From the NCBI GenBank assembly GCA_023398375.1, contig JAEWSH010000072.1:124001-188000 (forward strand): 64,000 bases of DNA, written 5' to 3'. Of the stretch, positions 24,544 to 33,974 are shown piece by piece. The translations under genes were made by a program, and so were the position numbers. The stretch is from Bacillota bacterium (GTDB taxonomy: Bacteria; Bacillota; Clostridia; Lachnospirales; Lachnospiraceae). Position 1 is the first letter of the stretch. Every line of letters begins with the position of its first letter. The notes beneath the pieces are model-generated. The model was given only the letters and a program-made list of their open reading frames with translations. It was not told the DNA's origin and ran no database searches.

Positions 24544-26046
24544 ATGAGAGGTATTGATACTCAAGTTAGGAAAGTTAGAAGAAGAGTATTTAAAGAAGTT
24601 GCAAATCTGGCTTACAATTCAGAAAATCTGATTGATGATATGGAAGCTTTACCATATAAAATAGTAGATACAGACCATCCGGAATATTGGGAAAGTATTT
24701 ATCGCGAAAGGGCCGTTGTCAGAGAGCGTATGCGCCTTGCAATGGGAATGTCATTAAGGCCTGAGAATCAACCGGTCCATGTGACGCAGGGGTTGGAAGA
24801 AAGTAATATTTCCGAGAAATACTATGAACCACCTTTGATGCAGGTGATTCCTTCAGCATGTAATGCATGTCCGGAAAATGATTATGAAGTAACCAACAGA
24901 TGTATGGGATGTCTTGCGCACCCATGCCGTGAAGTATGCCCGAAAGGTGCAATCACAATGGTAAATGGAAAGTCTTATATTGATCAGGAAAAATGTATCC
25001 GTTGCGGTAAGTGTAAAGCAATTTGCCCGTACGATGCGATCTCACATCAGGTAAGACCATGTGCAGCTGCCTGTGGTGTGAATGCAATTAAGAGCGACGC
25101 GCATAAACGTGCCCAAATTGACAATGATATTTGCGTTTCGTGTGGACAATGTATGGTTAGTTGTCCGTTCGGTGCGATTGCAGATAAATCACAGATATTT
25201 CAATTAATCCGTGCGATTCAGTCAGGCAGAAAAATTATTGCACAGGTAGCCCCAGCCTTTGTTGGTCAATTCGGAAATGTATCTCCGGATGGAATCAAGT
25301 CAGCGTTAAAAGAACTCGGTTTTTTTGATGTTTATGAGACGGCAATCGGTGCGGATATGGGAGCGATCGCCGAGGCAGAACATTATGTTCATAAAGTGGC
25401 TACAGGAGAATTACCATTTTTATTAACTTCCTGTTGTCCGTCGTGGTCCATGCTTGCAAAGAAATTCTTTCCCGAAACAATTGGAAATATATCGAATGAA
25501 CTAACACCTATGGTGGCTACAGCAAGAGAGATTAAAAAAGATCATCCTGATGCAAGTGTTGTTTTTATTGGCCCGTGTGCAGCTAAAAAGTTAGAAGCGA
25601 TGCGTAGAACAGTACGTTCAGATGTAGATTTTGTCATTACATTTGAAGAATTAGTAGGAATGTTCGAGGCAAAGGGCATTGTATTAGAAAAAATAGCGGT
25701 AAATGATAAAATGGAGGATGCGACCGGTGCCGGAAGAGGTTATGGTGTTGCCGGGGGAGTTGCCAATGCAATAGAAGAATGTATCAGAGAATATTATCCG
25801 GATGTAGAAGTAAATATAGAACATGCGGAAAGTCTTACGGAGTGCAAGAAAATACTTATGCTTGCGAAGATGGGTAAGAAAAACGGATGTTTAATTGAGG
25901 GAATGGCATGCCCCGGCGGTTGTGTTGCTGGTGCCGGAACGAATATAGCAATCAATAAAGCGACTAAGGAAGTAAATACGTTTAAGACATCTTCCAAAGA
26001 AAGAATACCAAAGAAAGATAGTAACGGAGGAAATGAAAATGAGTAA
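24544..26046 (+). CDS. [FeFe] hydrogenase, monomeric (group B-like)
   Basis: This 500-aa enzyme carries an N-terminal helical region, then CxxC-rich ferredoxin-like motifs (CNACPEN, CMGCLAHPCREVCP, CIRCGKCKAICP and CVSCGQCMVSCP) that hold several 4Fe-4S clusters, and a C-terminal H-cluster domain. The three H-cluster motifs are TSCCPSW, FIGPCAAKK and EGMACPGGC. TSCCP rather than TSCSP suggests the group B type common in Clostridia. It reduces protons with ferredoxin-derived electrons during fermentation. Upstream are a Rex-like operator and a 17-bp inverted repeat. The stop overlaps gltX by 8 bases. Confidence 0.92.
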   Translation: MRGIDTQVRKVRRRVFKEVANLAYNSENLIDDMEALPYKIVDTDHPEYWESIYRERAVVRERMRLAMGMSLRPENQPVHVTQGLEESNISEKYYEPPLMQVIPSACNACPENDYEVTNRCMGCLAHPCREVCPKGAITMVNGKSYIDQEKCIRCGKCKAICPYDAISHQVRPCAAACGVNAIKSDAHKRAQIDNDICVSCGQCMVSCPFGAIADKSQIFQLIRAIQSGRKIIAQVAPAFVGQFGNVSPDGIKSALKELGFFDVYETAIGADMGAIAEAEHYVHKVATGELPFLLTSCCPSWSMLAKKFFPETIGNISNELTPMVATAREIKKDHPDASVVFIGPCAAKKLEAMRRTVRSDVDFVITFEELVGMFEAKGIVLEKIAVNDKMEDATGAGRGYGVAGGVANAIEECIREYYPDVEVNIEHAESLTECKKILMLAKMGKKNGCLIEGMACPGGCVAGAGTNIAINKATKEVNTFKTSSKERIPKKDSNGGNENE

Positions 26047-27496
26047 AGTCAGAACTCGTTTTGCACCAAGTCCTACAGGCAGAATGCATGTAGGCAATCT
26101 GAGAACAGCTTTGTATGCATATCTAATAGCAAAGCATGAAGGCGGAGATTTTATACTGAGAATAGAAGATACAGATCAGGAACGTTTCGTAGAAGGCGCA
26201 GTTGAAATTATCTATCGGACATTAGAGAAGACAGGTCTTCTTCATGATGAAGGTCCTGATAAAGACAAAGGTGTAGGACCTTATGTGCAAAGTGAAAGAC
26301 AGGAGCAGGGTATCTATTTAGAATATGCAAAAAAACTAATCGAAAAGGGAGAAGCATATTATTGCTTTTGTGATAAAGAAAGATTAGCCACTTTAAATCG
26401 AATAGTAGCCGGTAAAGAAATAACGGTTTATGATAAACATTGTTTATCTTTATCAAAAGAGGAAGTCGAAGAAAAATTAGCTTCCGGTATTCCTTATGTA
26501 ATCAGACAAAATAACCCAACACATGGAACTACTACATTTGTTGATGAAATCTATGGTGATATTACAGTAGATAATGCTGAATTAGATGATATGATTCTTA
26601 TGAAATCTGATGGATATCCTACTTATAATTTTGCCAATGTAGTGGATGATCATTTAATGGGAATCACGCATGTAGTCAGAGGAAATGAGTATTTGTCTTC
26701 TTCTCCTAAATATAACCGTTTATATGAAGCTTTTGGATGGGAAGTACCGGTTTATGTACATTGTCCGTTGATTACAGATGAAGAACATCATAAATTATCG
26801 AAAAGATGTGGTCATTCTTCCTATGAAGATTTGATCGAACAGGGATTCCTTACAGAGGCTGTTGTAAATTATGTAGCACTACTAGGCTGGAGTCCTGAAA
26901 ACAATGAAGAAATTTTTACGTTAAAGGAATTGGTAAAAGAATTTAACTATCGCCATATGTCAAAGTCACCGGCTGTATTTGATTATACGAAATTGAAATG
27001 GATGAATGGGGAGTATATGAAAGCAATGGATTTTGATACTTTCTATAGAAAAGCCGAACCGTTCTTAAAAGAGGCATTATCAAAGAGTCTTGACCTTAAA
27101 AAAATTGCTGCAATGGTAAAGACAAGAATAGAAACATTCCCGGATATCAAAGAACTTGTTGACTTTTTTGAAGAATTACCAGAGTATGATATTGCAATGT
27201 TTACACACAAAAAGATGAAGACAACGAGTGAGACATCACTTGAAGTTTTACAGGAGCTGCTTCCAATATTCGAAAAACAGGATGACTTTAGCAATGATGC
27301 ATTGTATCAGACTTTAGTTTCTTATGTAGAGACAAAAGGATGCAAGAATGGCTATGCGATGTGGCCGATTCGTACTGCTGTATCAGGAAAAGAAATGACA
27401 CCGGCAGGTGCGACTGAAATTATGGAAATCATTGGAAAAGAGGAATCCATAAAGAGAATAAAAAAAGGAATTGAATTATTACAGCATGCATCATGA
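26039..27496 (+). CDS. gltX: Glutamate--tRNA ligase
   Basis: The class I synthetase charges tRNA-Glu with glutamate. The HIGH-type motif appears as FAPSPTGRMHVGN and the KMSKS-type as HHKLSKRCG; ILRIEDTDQERF and the VVDDHLMGITHVVRGNEYLSSSPK region identify GluRS. I chose the ATG at 26039 because GGAGG (26026-26030) lies 8 bases before it, while 26033 is too near. It overlaps the end of the hydrogenase gene by 8 bases and may share its transcript. The 485-aa length is normal. Confidence 0.96.
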   Translation: MSKVRTRFAPSPTGRMHVGNLRTALYAYLIAKHEGGDFILRIEDTDQERFVEGAVEIIYRTLEKTGLLHDEGPDKDKGVGPYVQSERQEQGIYLEYAKKLIEKGEAYYCFCDKERLATLNRIVAGKEITVYDKHCLSLSKEEVEEKLASGIPYVIRQNNPTHGTTTFVDEIYGDITVDNAELDDMILMKSDGYPTYNFANVVDDHLMGITHVVRGNEYLSSSPKYNRLYEAFGWEVPVYVHCPLITDEEHHKLSKRCGHSSYEDLIEQGFLTEAVVNYVALLGWSPENNEEIFTLKELVKEFNYRHMSKSPAVFDYTKLKWMNGEYMKAMDFDTFYRKAEPFLKEALSKSLDLKKIAAMVKTRIETFPDIKELVDFFEELPEYDIAMFTHKKMKTTSETSLEVLQELLPIFEKQDDFSNDALYQTLVSYVETKGCKNGYAMWPIRTAVSGKEMTPAGATEIMEIIGKEESIKRIKKGIELLQHAS

Positions 27497-29369
27497 ACAA
27501 AGTTTGAATATTGCGCAGGAAACTGCAATCAAACACGGAACAGGACCGGCACTTATATTAGCTGGTCCAGGTTCTGGAAAGACATTTGTCTTAACACATC
27601 GCATAAAAAATCTGATAGAATCTTATCATATCCCCCCGGAACGCATATTAGTGATTACCTTTACAAAAGCAGCATCAATTGAGATGAAGGAACGATTTCT
27701 CTCGTTAATGAAAAATCAATATCTACCGGTAACATTTGGTACTTTTCATGCAATCTTTTTTCATATCCTACAACATTCTTATCATTTTAAATTTTCCAAT
27801 ATCATAACTGAAAAAGAAAAATATCATTATATGCAGGGTATTTTGGAGCAGATGATATCTGAAAAAAAACAGGAAATTATTAATACTGACTTAGAAGAAA
27901 TAGATGATACATTTATGGGCAGTATTTTGTCAGAGATAAGTAATGTTAAAAATCTGGGACTATCTATTAATGCCTACCAAGCAACCTGCATGGAATATGA
28001 AGAATTCCGAACAATATATCTGGCCTATAAGGAGACATTAAAAAGAAACAGAAAACTGGATTTTGATGACATGGTATTGCTTTGTTATGAATTACTAAAA
28101 GAAAATCAGCAACTTAGAACCTTTTGGCATGAACAATATCAATATATATTGATTGATGAATTCCAGGATATTAACTACATGCAGTATAGCACAATTAAAT
28201 TATTGGTAAATCCAACAAATCATATTTTTGTAGTAGGCGATGATGACCAGTCCATTTATGGATTTCGAGGAGCAAAGCCAGAAATTTTAAAACAATTTAA
28301 AGAAGAATTTGTAGGGACAAAGCAATTGCTTTTAAATATCAATTACAGGTCTTCTGCAAATATTGTAAATGCTTCATTAAAAGTAATAGAAGAAAATAAG
28401 AATCGCTTTCTAAAAAAAATACAAAGTCATCATGATCAGGGAGCTGATATTATTTTACAGGCTTTTCAATCGGAAGAAGAACAAACAGCGAATATTATTC
28501 ACTTTGTTTTACAATTAAAAAAACGGAACCATAAATTTAAGGATATTGCAGTTATTTATCGTACAAATGCCAGGGCTGGATATCTTGCAGAACAATTTGT
28601 ATTGCATCAGATTCCATTTATTATGAAAGAAAAAGTGAATTGCATTTATGAACATTTTATTGCAAAAGATCTGATTAGTTATATGACATTCGCAGCATCG
28701 CATAATAGAAGTGATTTTTTTAGAATTATGAACAAACCAAAGAGATATCTGTGCCGGAGCGCATGCAGCGAAACAAAAATTGATTTTCATAAAATGCAGT
28801 ACTATTATCAAAATAAGCCATATATGAGAGAAAGAATCCTGAAGCTACAATATGATACAGAAAGAATCCTGCAAATGAATCCTTATGCAGCAATTAATTT
28901 TATTCGAAAAGGAATCGGATATGATGTATATATTAATGATCTGGCAAAGAACAAAAAAGTAAATGCACAGGAATGGTTCAACGTTCTGGAAGAAATACAA
29001 AGGCAGTCAGCTGCATTTGATACCCTTGATTTGTGGCTGGGGCATATTAAAAATTTAGAAGAAGAGTTACTGTCAAATAAGAAGGAAGAGGTTAAGGATG
29101 GGATAACTATTCTAACAATGCATGGGTGCAAAGGACTGGAGTATCATACCGTAATTATTCCTGATATCAATGATAACATGATTCCAAATAAAAAGGCAGA
29201 AAGTATCGAAGATATAGAAGAAGAACGCAGACTGTTTTACGTAGCAATGACAAGAGCCAAGGAAAAACTGGTGCTATTTTATATCAACCAGAAAGAAACA
29301 TTACCATCCAGATTTTTAAATAGTTTAATAGAAGAAAAAAAGGCTGATATTAATCAGCCTCTCCAATGA
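27486..29369 (+). CDS. UvrD/PcrA-family ATP-dependent DNA helicase
   Basis: This superfamily 1 helicase of 627 aa unwinds DNA 3' to 5' and acts in repair or replication restart. Motifs run in order: Walker A AGPGSGKT, ITFTKAAS, Walker B LIDEFQDIN, GDDDQSIYGFRGA, NYRSS, TMHGCKGLEY and VAMTRAKEK. It is shorter than typical PcrA (about 720-740) mainly at the C-terminus. The ATG at 27486 lies inside the gltX end (overlap of 11 bases). Its stop overlaps the 3' end of the minus-strand DUF1292 gene by 20 bases, and no + strand terminator is seen before 29763. Confidence 0.92.
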   Translation: MHHEQSLNIAQETAIKHGTGPALILAGPGSGKTFVLTHRIKNLIESYHIPPERILVITFTKAASIEMKERFLSLMKNQYLPVTFGTFHAIFFHILQHSYHFKFSNIITEKEKYHYMQGILEQMISEKKQEIINTDLEEIDDTFMGSILSEISNVKNLGLSINAYQATCMEYEEFRTIYLAYKETLKRNRKLDFDDMVLLCYELLKENQQLRTFWHEQYQYILIDEFQDINYMQYSTIKLLVNPTNHIFVVGDDDQSIYGFRGAKPEILKQFKEEFVGTKQLLLNINYRSSANIVNASLKVIEENKNRFLKKIQSHHDQGADIILQAFQSEEEQTANIIHFVLQLKKRNHKFKDIAVIYRTNARAGYLAEQFVLHQIPFIMKEKVNCIYEHFIAKDLISYMTFAASHNRSDFFRIMNKPKRYLCRSACSETKIDFHKMQYYYQNKPYMRERILKLQYDTERILQMNPYAAINFIRKGIGYDVYINDLAKNKKVNAQEWFNVLEEIQRQSAAFDTLDLWLGHIKNLEEELLSNKKEEVKDGITILTMHGCKGLEYHTVIIPDINDNMIPNKKAESIEDIEEERRLFYVAMTRAKEKLVLFYINQKETLPSRFLNSLIEEKKADINQPLQ

Positions 29370-29685
29370 TTTCATCATGTTCGGTTTCATCTAAATATTC
29401 AGCAAATGCATTTGCTGCACGCTCATATTCATCATCATCTTCAATGTATTCAATTGTAGGCTCTGCCGAAGCATCATTTTCGTCCTCATGGTAACGATAG
29501 ATCCATACATCACCATCTTCATTTTCACCTTCCTCATTTAATGGAAGGAGTACGATATAATCCTGCTCCTCGACTGTAAGAATAACAATAATTGCACATG
29601 TTACATTGCCATCTTCCAATTCAAGAGTGACTGTCATTTCTTCATCATCAAATCCAATTTCTTCCTCATTTTTTTTAATTCCCAT
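29350..29685 (-). CDS. DUF1292 family protein
   Basis: This 111-aa acidic protein resembles the DUF1292/YrzB family, with a VTLELEDGNVTC start, a YIVLLPLNE segment and an IEDDDEYERAANAFAEYLDE end. In Firmicutes, members are often found near yrrK/yqgF or mltG-type genes; here the neighbour is a helicase. Its function is not known. AAAGGA precedes the ATG. It is convergent with the helicase gene and overlaps it by 20 bases, so the helicase mRNA is likely antisense to all of it before the terminator at 29763. Confidence 0.88.
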   Translation of the reverse strand: MGIKKNEEEIGFDDEEMTVTLELEDGNVTCAIIVILTVEEQDYIVLLPLNEEGENEDGDVWIYRYHEDENDASAEPTIEYIEDDDEYERAANAFAEYLDETEHDEIIGEAD

Positions 29686-29737
29686 TTTAATTCCTTTCTT
29701 ACGGCCTATTTTGTTCTACAGGAAATTTGGTACTGCT

Positions 29738-29785
29738 GAAGAACGATTTATCGTTCTTCCAAAGCGAACTTGTTCGCTATTTTTA
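29738..29785 (+). terminator. Tandem hairpins with a + strand terminator
   Basis: A perfect 10-bp hairpin, GAAGAACGAT/ATCGTTCTTC, spans 29738-29759. Next, AGCGAAC/GTTCGCT (29763-29778) is followed by ATTTTTA. The second is the first terminator-like structure downstream of the helicase on the + strand. The other 150 bases between 29686 and 29925 show nothing else clear apart from upstream signals. Confidence 0.6.
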
Positions 29786-29925
29786 TATTACAGAAACAAG
29801 GAAGGAAAGACAAGTTGTTTTTTGAGATTTATTATAAAAGTTATTTTGATGTTCAATATTTCTTATCTTTTTAATTTGTGTTATTATTTATTATATGTGT
29901 ACCGCATTACCAAAGGAGTAATTAC

Positions 29926-31836
29926 ATGAAAAACACGAAAAATATGAAAACAGGATACCCTTATCCAATGGGCGTTACGATTATGGAGCAGGGGATCAAC
30001 GTTGCTGTTGCCATTAATAATCAAAAAGAATGTGGTATGATTCTGTATGATAAACATTGCAAGGATGAGAAACGTATTGCATTTACAAAGGAAAATAGAA
30101 TTGGAAATATATACTGTATTTTTTTGGAGGGAATTGATCCGGAAAAATATGAGTATAATTTTTATTGCGATAATGAAATCATAATTGATCCTTATGCAAG
30201 AAAGCTGACTGGTCAAGAGGATTGGGGCAAAACCATTTATAAAGACGGAAAATATGCTGTCAAATGTTGTTTTAAGGAAGACTCCTTCCTATGGGAAAAC
30301 GATCAGATGCCAAGAATACCATATGAAAAATGTGTATTTTATTGTATGCATGTCAGAGGATTTACAAAACACAGTTCTTCTAATGTTAAGAGCAGAGGAA
30401 CATTTCGGGGAATTATTGAGAAGATTCCTTATTTGAAGGAACTTGGAATTACAAGTATCGAAATTTTACCATCTTATGAATTCGATGAAGTGGAAATACC
30501 AGAACAGGATCATTCCATGTCATATATGATGGCACATTTTAAGGAAGTACTGACGGAACAAAAGGAACAGGATTCCGCAAAAATAAACTATTGGGGATTT
30601 AAGAAAGGATACTATTTTACTCCAAAAGCTGCGTATGCATCGAAGGGAATATCACATATTATAGAAATGAAGCAATTAATACAGGAATTACATCGCAATC
30701 AGATGGAACTTATTATGCAATTTTATTTTCCAAAAGCTGTAAAACCTGGATTTATCCTGGAAGTACTGCGGTTCTGGATACTGGAATACCATATTGATGG
30801 TATCCATCTTTTGGGTGAAAGTATTCCAATTACATTAATTGCAACAGATCCACTGTTCAGTAACACAAAACTGATGTACTATGATTTTTCGTGTGAACAG
30901 ATATATTCAGATGGAGAAGTGCCTGTTTACCGCAATTTAGCATCTTATGACGAAGAGTTTATGAATGACAATCGAAGATTCTTAAAAAGCGATGAAGATA
31001 TGCTGCAGCGTTTTTTGGAGCATATGAAATATAACCCGGCGCAAAAAGCAAGTATTAACTATATGACCAATTATTATGGATTTACACTGATGGATCTGGT
31101 ATCCTATGACAGGAAGCATAATGAATCGAATGGTGAAGATAATAAAGACGGCAGTAATTATAACTACAGTTGGAATTGTGGATTTGAGGGAAATACTAGA
31201 AAAAAATCAGTGATGGAACTTCGAATCAGGCAGATTAAGAATGCATTGGTATTTATCATACTTTCCCAAGGAACACCTTTAATTTTAAGCGGAGATGAAT
31301 TTGGCAATTCGCAAAATGGAAATAATAATCCGTATTGTCAAGATAATGAAATATCATGGCTGAATTGGAACAATCTCACTAAATATAATGAAATCTATCT
31401 GTTTACCAGAAAACTGTTAAAGCTGCGTAAAGAGCATCCGATTTTACGAAGAGCCGAAACCTGCAGAGTAATGGATACACTTTCCTGCGGTTATCCGGAT
31501 ATCTCGTATCATGGGGAAGAAGTATGGCGGCCTGTTGTCGATAATTATAACCGTCATATAGCGATCATGTATTGTGGAAAATATGAAAAAGATGAAGAAG
31601 GTAAGGAAGATGCGTTTTTTTATATAGCCTATAACATGCATTGGGAAATGCATCTATTTGCTCTGCCAAATCTTCCGAAAGGGAAAAAATGGAATCAAAT
31701 CATATCGACGCATGCGGAAAGTATCAATAAAGAAAAACTCGATCAGCAATCTGTTGGTAGTAGCAAAATGGTTATGGAAATAAATAAAATTTCTGTTCCA
31801 CCAAGAAGTATTACAATTATGATGAGTGAATCGTAG
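29926..31836 (+). CDS. GH13 / GlgX-like glycogen debranching protein, active site degenerate
   Basis: The 636-aa protein follows the GlgX/isoamylase type. It has an N-terminal carbohydrate-binding region (YPYPMGVTIMEQGINVAV), an alpha-amylase barrel and family motifs GDEFGNSQNGNNNPYCQDNEISWLNW and DLVSYDRKHNESNGED. The catalytic Asp in region II should read GxRxD but here reads DGIHLLGES, and the Asp of region IV (NHDGFTL in relatives) is replaced in NYYGFTL. At least two of the three catalytic residues thus seem lost, so it may bind glycogen without cleaving it. The upstream in-frame start at 29878 was rejected because the match to the family and the AAAGGAG begin at 29926. Confidence 0.82.
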   Translation: MKNTKNMKTGYPYPMGVTIMEQGINVAVAINNQKECGMILYDKHCKDEKRIAFTKENRIGNIYCIFLEGIDPEKYEYNFYCDNEIIIDPYARKLTGQEDWGKTIYKDGKYAVKCCFKEDSFLWENDQMPRIPYEKCVFYCMHVRGFTKHSSSNVKSRGTFRGIIEKIPYLKELGITSIEILPSYEFDEVEIPEQDHSMSYMMAHFKEVLTEQKEQDSAKINYWGFKKGYYFTPKAAYASKGISHIIEMKQLIQELHRNQMELIMQFYFPKAVKPGFILEVLRFWILEYHIDGIHLLGESIPITLIATDPLFSNTKLMYYDFSCEQIYSDGEVPVYRNLASYDEEFMNDNRRFLKSDEDMLQRFLEHMKYNPAQKASINYMTNYYGFTLMDLVSYDRKHNESNGEDNKDGSNYNYSWNCGFEGNTRKKSVMELRIRQIKNALVFIILSQGTPLILSGDEFGNSQNGNNNPYCQDNEISWLNWNNLTKYNEIYLFTRKLLKLRKEHPILRRAETCRVMDTLSCGYPDISYHGEEVWRPVVDNYNRHIAIMYCGKYEKDEEGKEDAFFYIAYNMHWEMHLFALPNLPKGKKWNQIISTHAESINKEKLDQQSVGSSKMVMEINKISVPPRSITIMMSES

Positions 31837-31886
31837 ATAAAGAAAATATAAATATTGGAAATAATAAGGAATGAGAGCGTATAAAA

Positions 31887-32420
31887 ATGAAGGCATGGAG
31901 ACATTTCACAACAATTACTTACCATAAATATCTTGTAATGAAGGGCTGCTTTGCTGTTGGACTTATTAAACAGGGAATTCTACATGATCTATCGAAATAT
32001 TCGCCTGCTGAATTCTTAGTAGGCGCAAAATATTATCAAGGAACCCGAAGTCCTAATAATGCTGAACGTGAAGCAATCGGATATTCGACAGCGTGGTTAC
32101 ATCATAAAGGTCGTAATAAACACCATTATGAATACTGGATAGATTACAGTATGACACAGACCAAGGGATTTGTACCGGTGCCAATGCCGGAAAAATATAT
32201 TGTTGAGATGTTTATGGATAGAATTGCAGCATCAAAAGTATATAACGATAAGAATTATGACAAAAGTGATCCGTTAAAGTACTATAATTATGGAAAAGAA
32301 TATGCACCAATACATGAAGATACAAAAAAGAAGTTGGAATTTTTACTTGAAATGTTAGCAGAAAAGGGTGAAAAAGAAACCTTTATGTATATTAGAAAGA
32401 AAATCCTGCATAATGGATAG
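31887..32420 (+). CDS. DUF5662 family protein
   Basis: This 177-aa protein has the conserved KQGILHDLSKYSPAEF and WLHHKGRNKHHYEYW motifs. The His and Asp pairs in LHDLSK and LHHK resemble metal-binding HD-like motifs, so metal binding is possible; the family has no known function. The ATG at 31887 follows the preceding gene by 50 bases and is probably in the same transcription unit. I see no other link to glycogen metabolism. Confidence 0.85.
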   Translation: MKAWRHFTTITYHKYLVMKGCFAVGLIKQGILHDLSKYSPAEFLVGAKYYQGTRSPNNAEREAIGYSTAWLHHKGRNKHHYEYWIDYSMTQTKGFVPVPMPEKYIVEMFMDRIAASKVYNDKNYDKSDPLKYYNYGKEYAPIHEDTKKKLEFLLEMLAEKGEKETFMYIRKKILHNG

Positions 32421-32481
32421 AACCTTTTTTGGAAGAAATACATATGGTAGAATAAAGAAAGTGTTATATTAGGAGCTTAAT

Positions 32482-32694
32482 ATGAATTGCTGTTTACTAA
32501 TTCTTATTTTATTATTATGTAGCCAAGGTACTTCAACCTGCCGGACCCGAGGTATTAGACCGTGTCCGCCGGCATGTGCATCACCGTGCCCACCGCCATG
32601 TGCACCACCGTGTGCGCCACCATGTCCTAACCCTGAACCTAGAAAAGGATCTACATGTCCAGGAATGTGCGGCTGCGAAGAGAAGCCTGAATAA
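32482..32694 (+). CDS. Small Cys/Pro-rich repeat peptide (70 aa)
   Basis: After a hydrophobic N-terminus (CLLILILLLCS) that may be a signal peptide or membrane anchor, the peptide is built of C-P-rich repeats: CPPAC, CPPPC, CAPPC, CAPPC. It has 14 Cys in 70 residues. Such peptides can cross-link through disulfides or bind metals, and in spore formers they may be coat or exosporium material; that is inference. AGGAG lies before the ATG. The stop codon falls inside the loop of its own terminator. The opposite strand reads as a long Gly/His repeat, which is an artefact of this repeat. Confidence 0.7.
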   Translation: MNCCLLILILLLCSQGTSTCRTRGIRPCPPACASPCPPPCAPPCAPPCPNPEPRKGSTCPGMCGCEEKPE

Positions 32695-32708
32695 CACAGG
32701 CTTTTTTT
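32683..32708 (+). terminator. Terminator of the Cys/Pro-rich peptide gene
   Basis: AAGCCTG (32683-32689) pairs with CAGGCTT (32697-32703), with a 7-base loop containing the stop codon. T residues follow to 32708. Confidence 0.85.
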
Positions 32709-32807
32709 CGAGTAGGTATGTTTCAAATGTATGTTTCTCATGGTTGACTTAACTGCAGAGGGGTGATAAACTTCTTAGGAGAATGAAATGCGGAGGATAG
32801 ATACAAC

Positions 32808-33815
32808 ATGATAGGCAATCAGAAAATACTTTTTAGTGGTATGCAGGCAACGGGAAACTTGACATTAGGTAATTATTTAGGCGCATTAAAGAATTGGGTT
32901 ACCTTAAGCGATGAATATGAGTGTTTTTACTCAGTTGTAGACTTACATTCCATTACAGTCAGACAGGATCCTGCAGAACTTAGAAAAAGAGCGAGAAGTT
33001 TACTTACATTATATATTGCTGCTGGTTTAGATCCGGAAAAAAATTGTATCTATTATCAGTCCCATGTTTCTGGCCATGCAGAATTATCATGGATATTAAA
33101 CTGCTTTACTTATATGGGTGAATTGAATAGAATGACGCAATTTAAAGATAAAGCAGCAAAACACGCTGATAATATTAACTCTGGTTTATATACCTATCCG
33201 GTTTTAATGGCGGCAGATATTTTGCTATATCAGGCAGATGTTGTTCCAGTTGGTAAAGATCAATTACAGCATCTTGAAATATGCAGGGATATTGCCCAAA
33301 GGTTCAATTCCATTTATGGGGATGTATTCACCATTCCGGAAGGTTATCTGGGAAAATCAGGTGCTAAGATTATGAGCCTTCAGGAACCATCAAAAAAAAT
33401 GTCAAAATCAGATGAAAATGCCAATGCAAGTATTTATCTGATGGATGAACCAGACATGATCATCCGCAAATTTAAGCGCGCTGTTACTGATTCTGAAAAT
33501 TGTATTCAATACAGTGATGAGCAGCCAGGTATTAAGAATCTGCTGGATATTTATTGTGCCTGTACGAATAAAACACCGGAAGAAGCAGTAAAAGAATTCA
33601 ATGGTGTGGGATATGGTGATTTTAAATTGGCAGTAGGTGAATCAGTTGTGAGTATACTGAAGCCGGTACAGGATAGATTTAATAAATTGACTAAAGATAA
33701 AGCATATATTGATAAAATTATCAATGACAATGCAGAAAAAGCAAATTACTATGCCATGAAGACATTACGAAAAGTTCAGAAAAAAGTAGGCTTTCCTGAA
33801 AGACCTAGATTATAA
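32808..33815 (+). CDS. trpS: Tryptophan--tRNA ligase
   Basis: This class Ic synthetase charges tRNA-Trp. The 335-aa length is usual for bacterial TrpRS. The first motif is ILFSGMQATGNLTLGNYLGALKNW (HIGH-like TLGN), and the second is KKMSKSDENAN. GGAGG sits 11 bases before the ATG. The 100 bases before it are too short for a T-box leader, and no T-box features are seen. Confidence 0.96.
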   Translation: MIGNQKILFSGMQATGNLTLGNYLGALKNWVTLSDEYECFYSVVDLHSITVRQDPAELRKRARSLLTLYIAAGLDPEKNCIYYQSHVSGHAELSWILNCFTYMGELNRMTQFKDKAAKHADNINSGLYTYPVLMAADILLYQADVVPVGKDQLQHLEICRDIAQRFNSIYGDVFTIPEGYLGKSGAKIMSLQEPSKKMSKSDENANASIYLMDEPDMIIRKFKRAVTDSENCIQYSDEQPGIKNLLDIYCACTNKTPEEAVKEFNGVGYGDFKLAVGESVVSILKPVQDRFNKLTKDKAYIDKIINDNAEKANYYAMKTLRKVQKKVGFPERPRL

Positions 33816-33864
33816 GAGAAAAAATGGGGCTTCAATTAGAAACACCCCTTATCACCTCAAGTTA

Positions 33865-33974
33865 TCAACGAGTAGAAACACGCTTTGCGAGTTTCTACTT
33901 GTTATCGCGGTATTCGTCAAATGCTTCTGCCAGCAGAGCATTTTCCTCATTACTCGCGTAAAAAATAGCAGCGA
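33865..33974 (-). repeat. Type-A structured intergenic repeat, copy 2
   Basis: On the minus strand the blocks appear in the same order as at 6479-6577: GCTATTTTTTACGCGA, a variable hairpin (33919-33943), CCGCGATAAC, then the GAAACTCGCAAAGCG hairpin (33871-33899). The first variable hairpin has no sequence identity to copy 1 but also folds. It lies after the type-B element on the same strand, downstream of rluA. Confidence 0.6.

Noticed and set aside
32469..32741. Minus-strand ORF with Gly/His repeats (HGGAHGG type)
   Set aside because: It is the reverse complement of the Cys/Pro codon repeats of the real gene at 32482-32694, which has a ribosome site and a terminator.
32708..32807. T-box leader for trpS
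   Set aside because: The region is only 100 bases long and has no specifier loop or TGGN anti-terminator motif.
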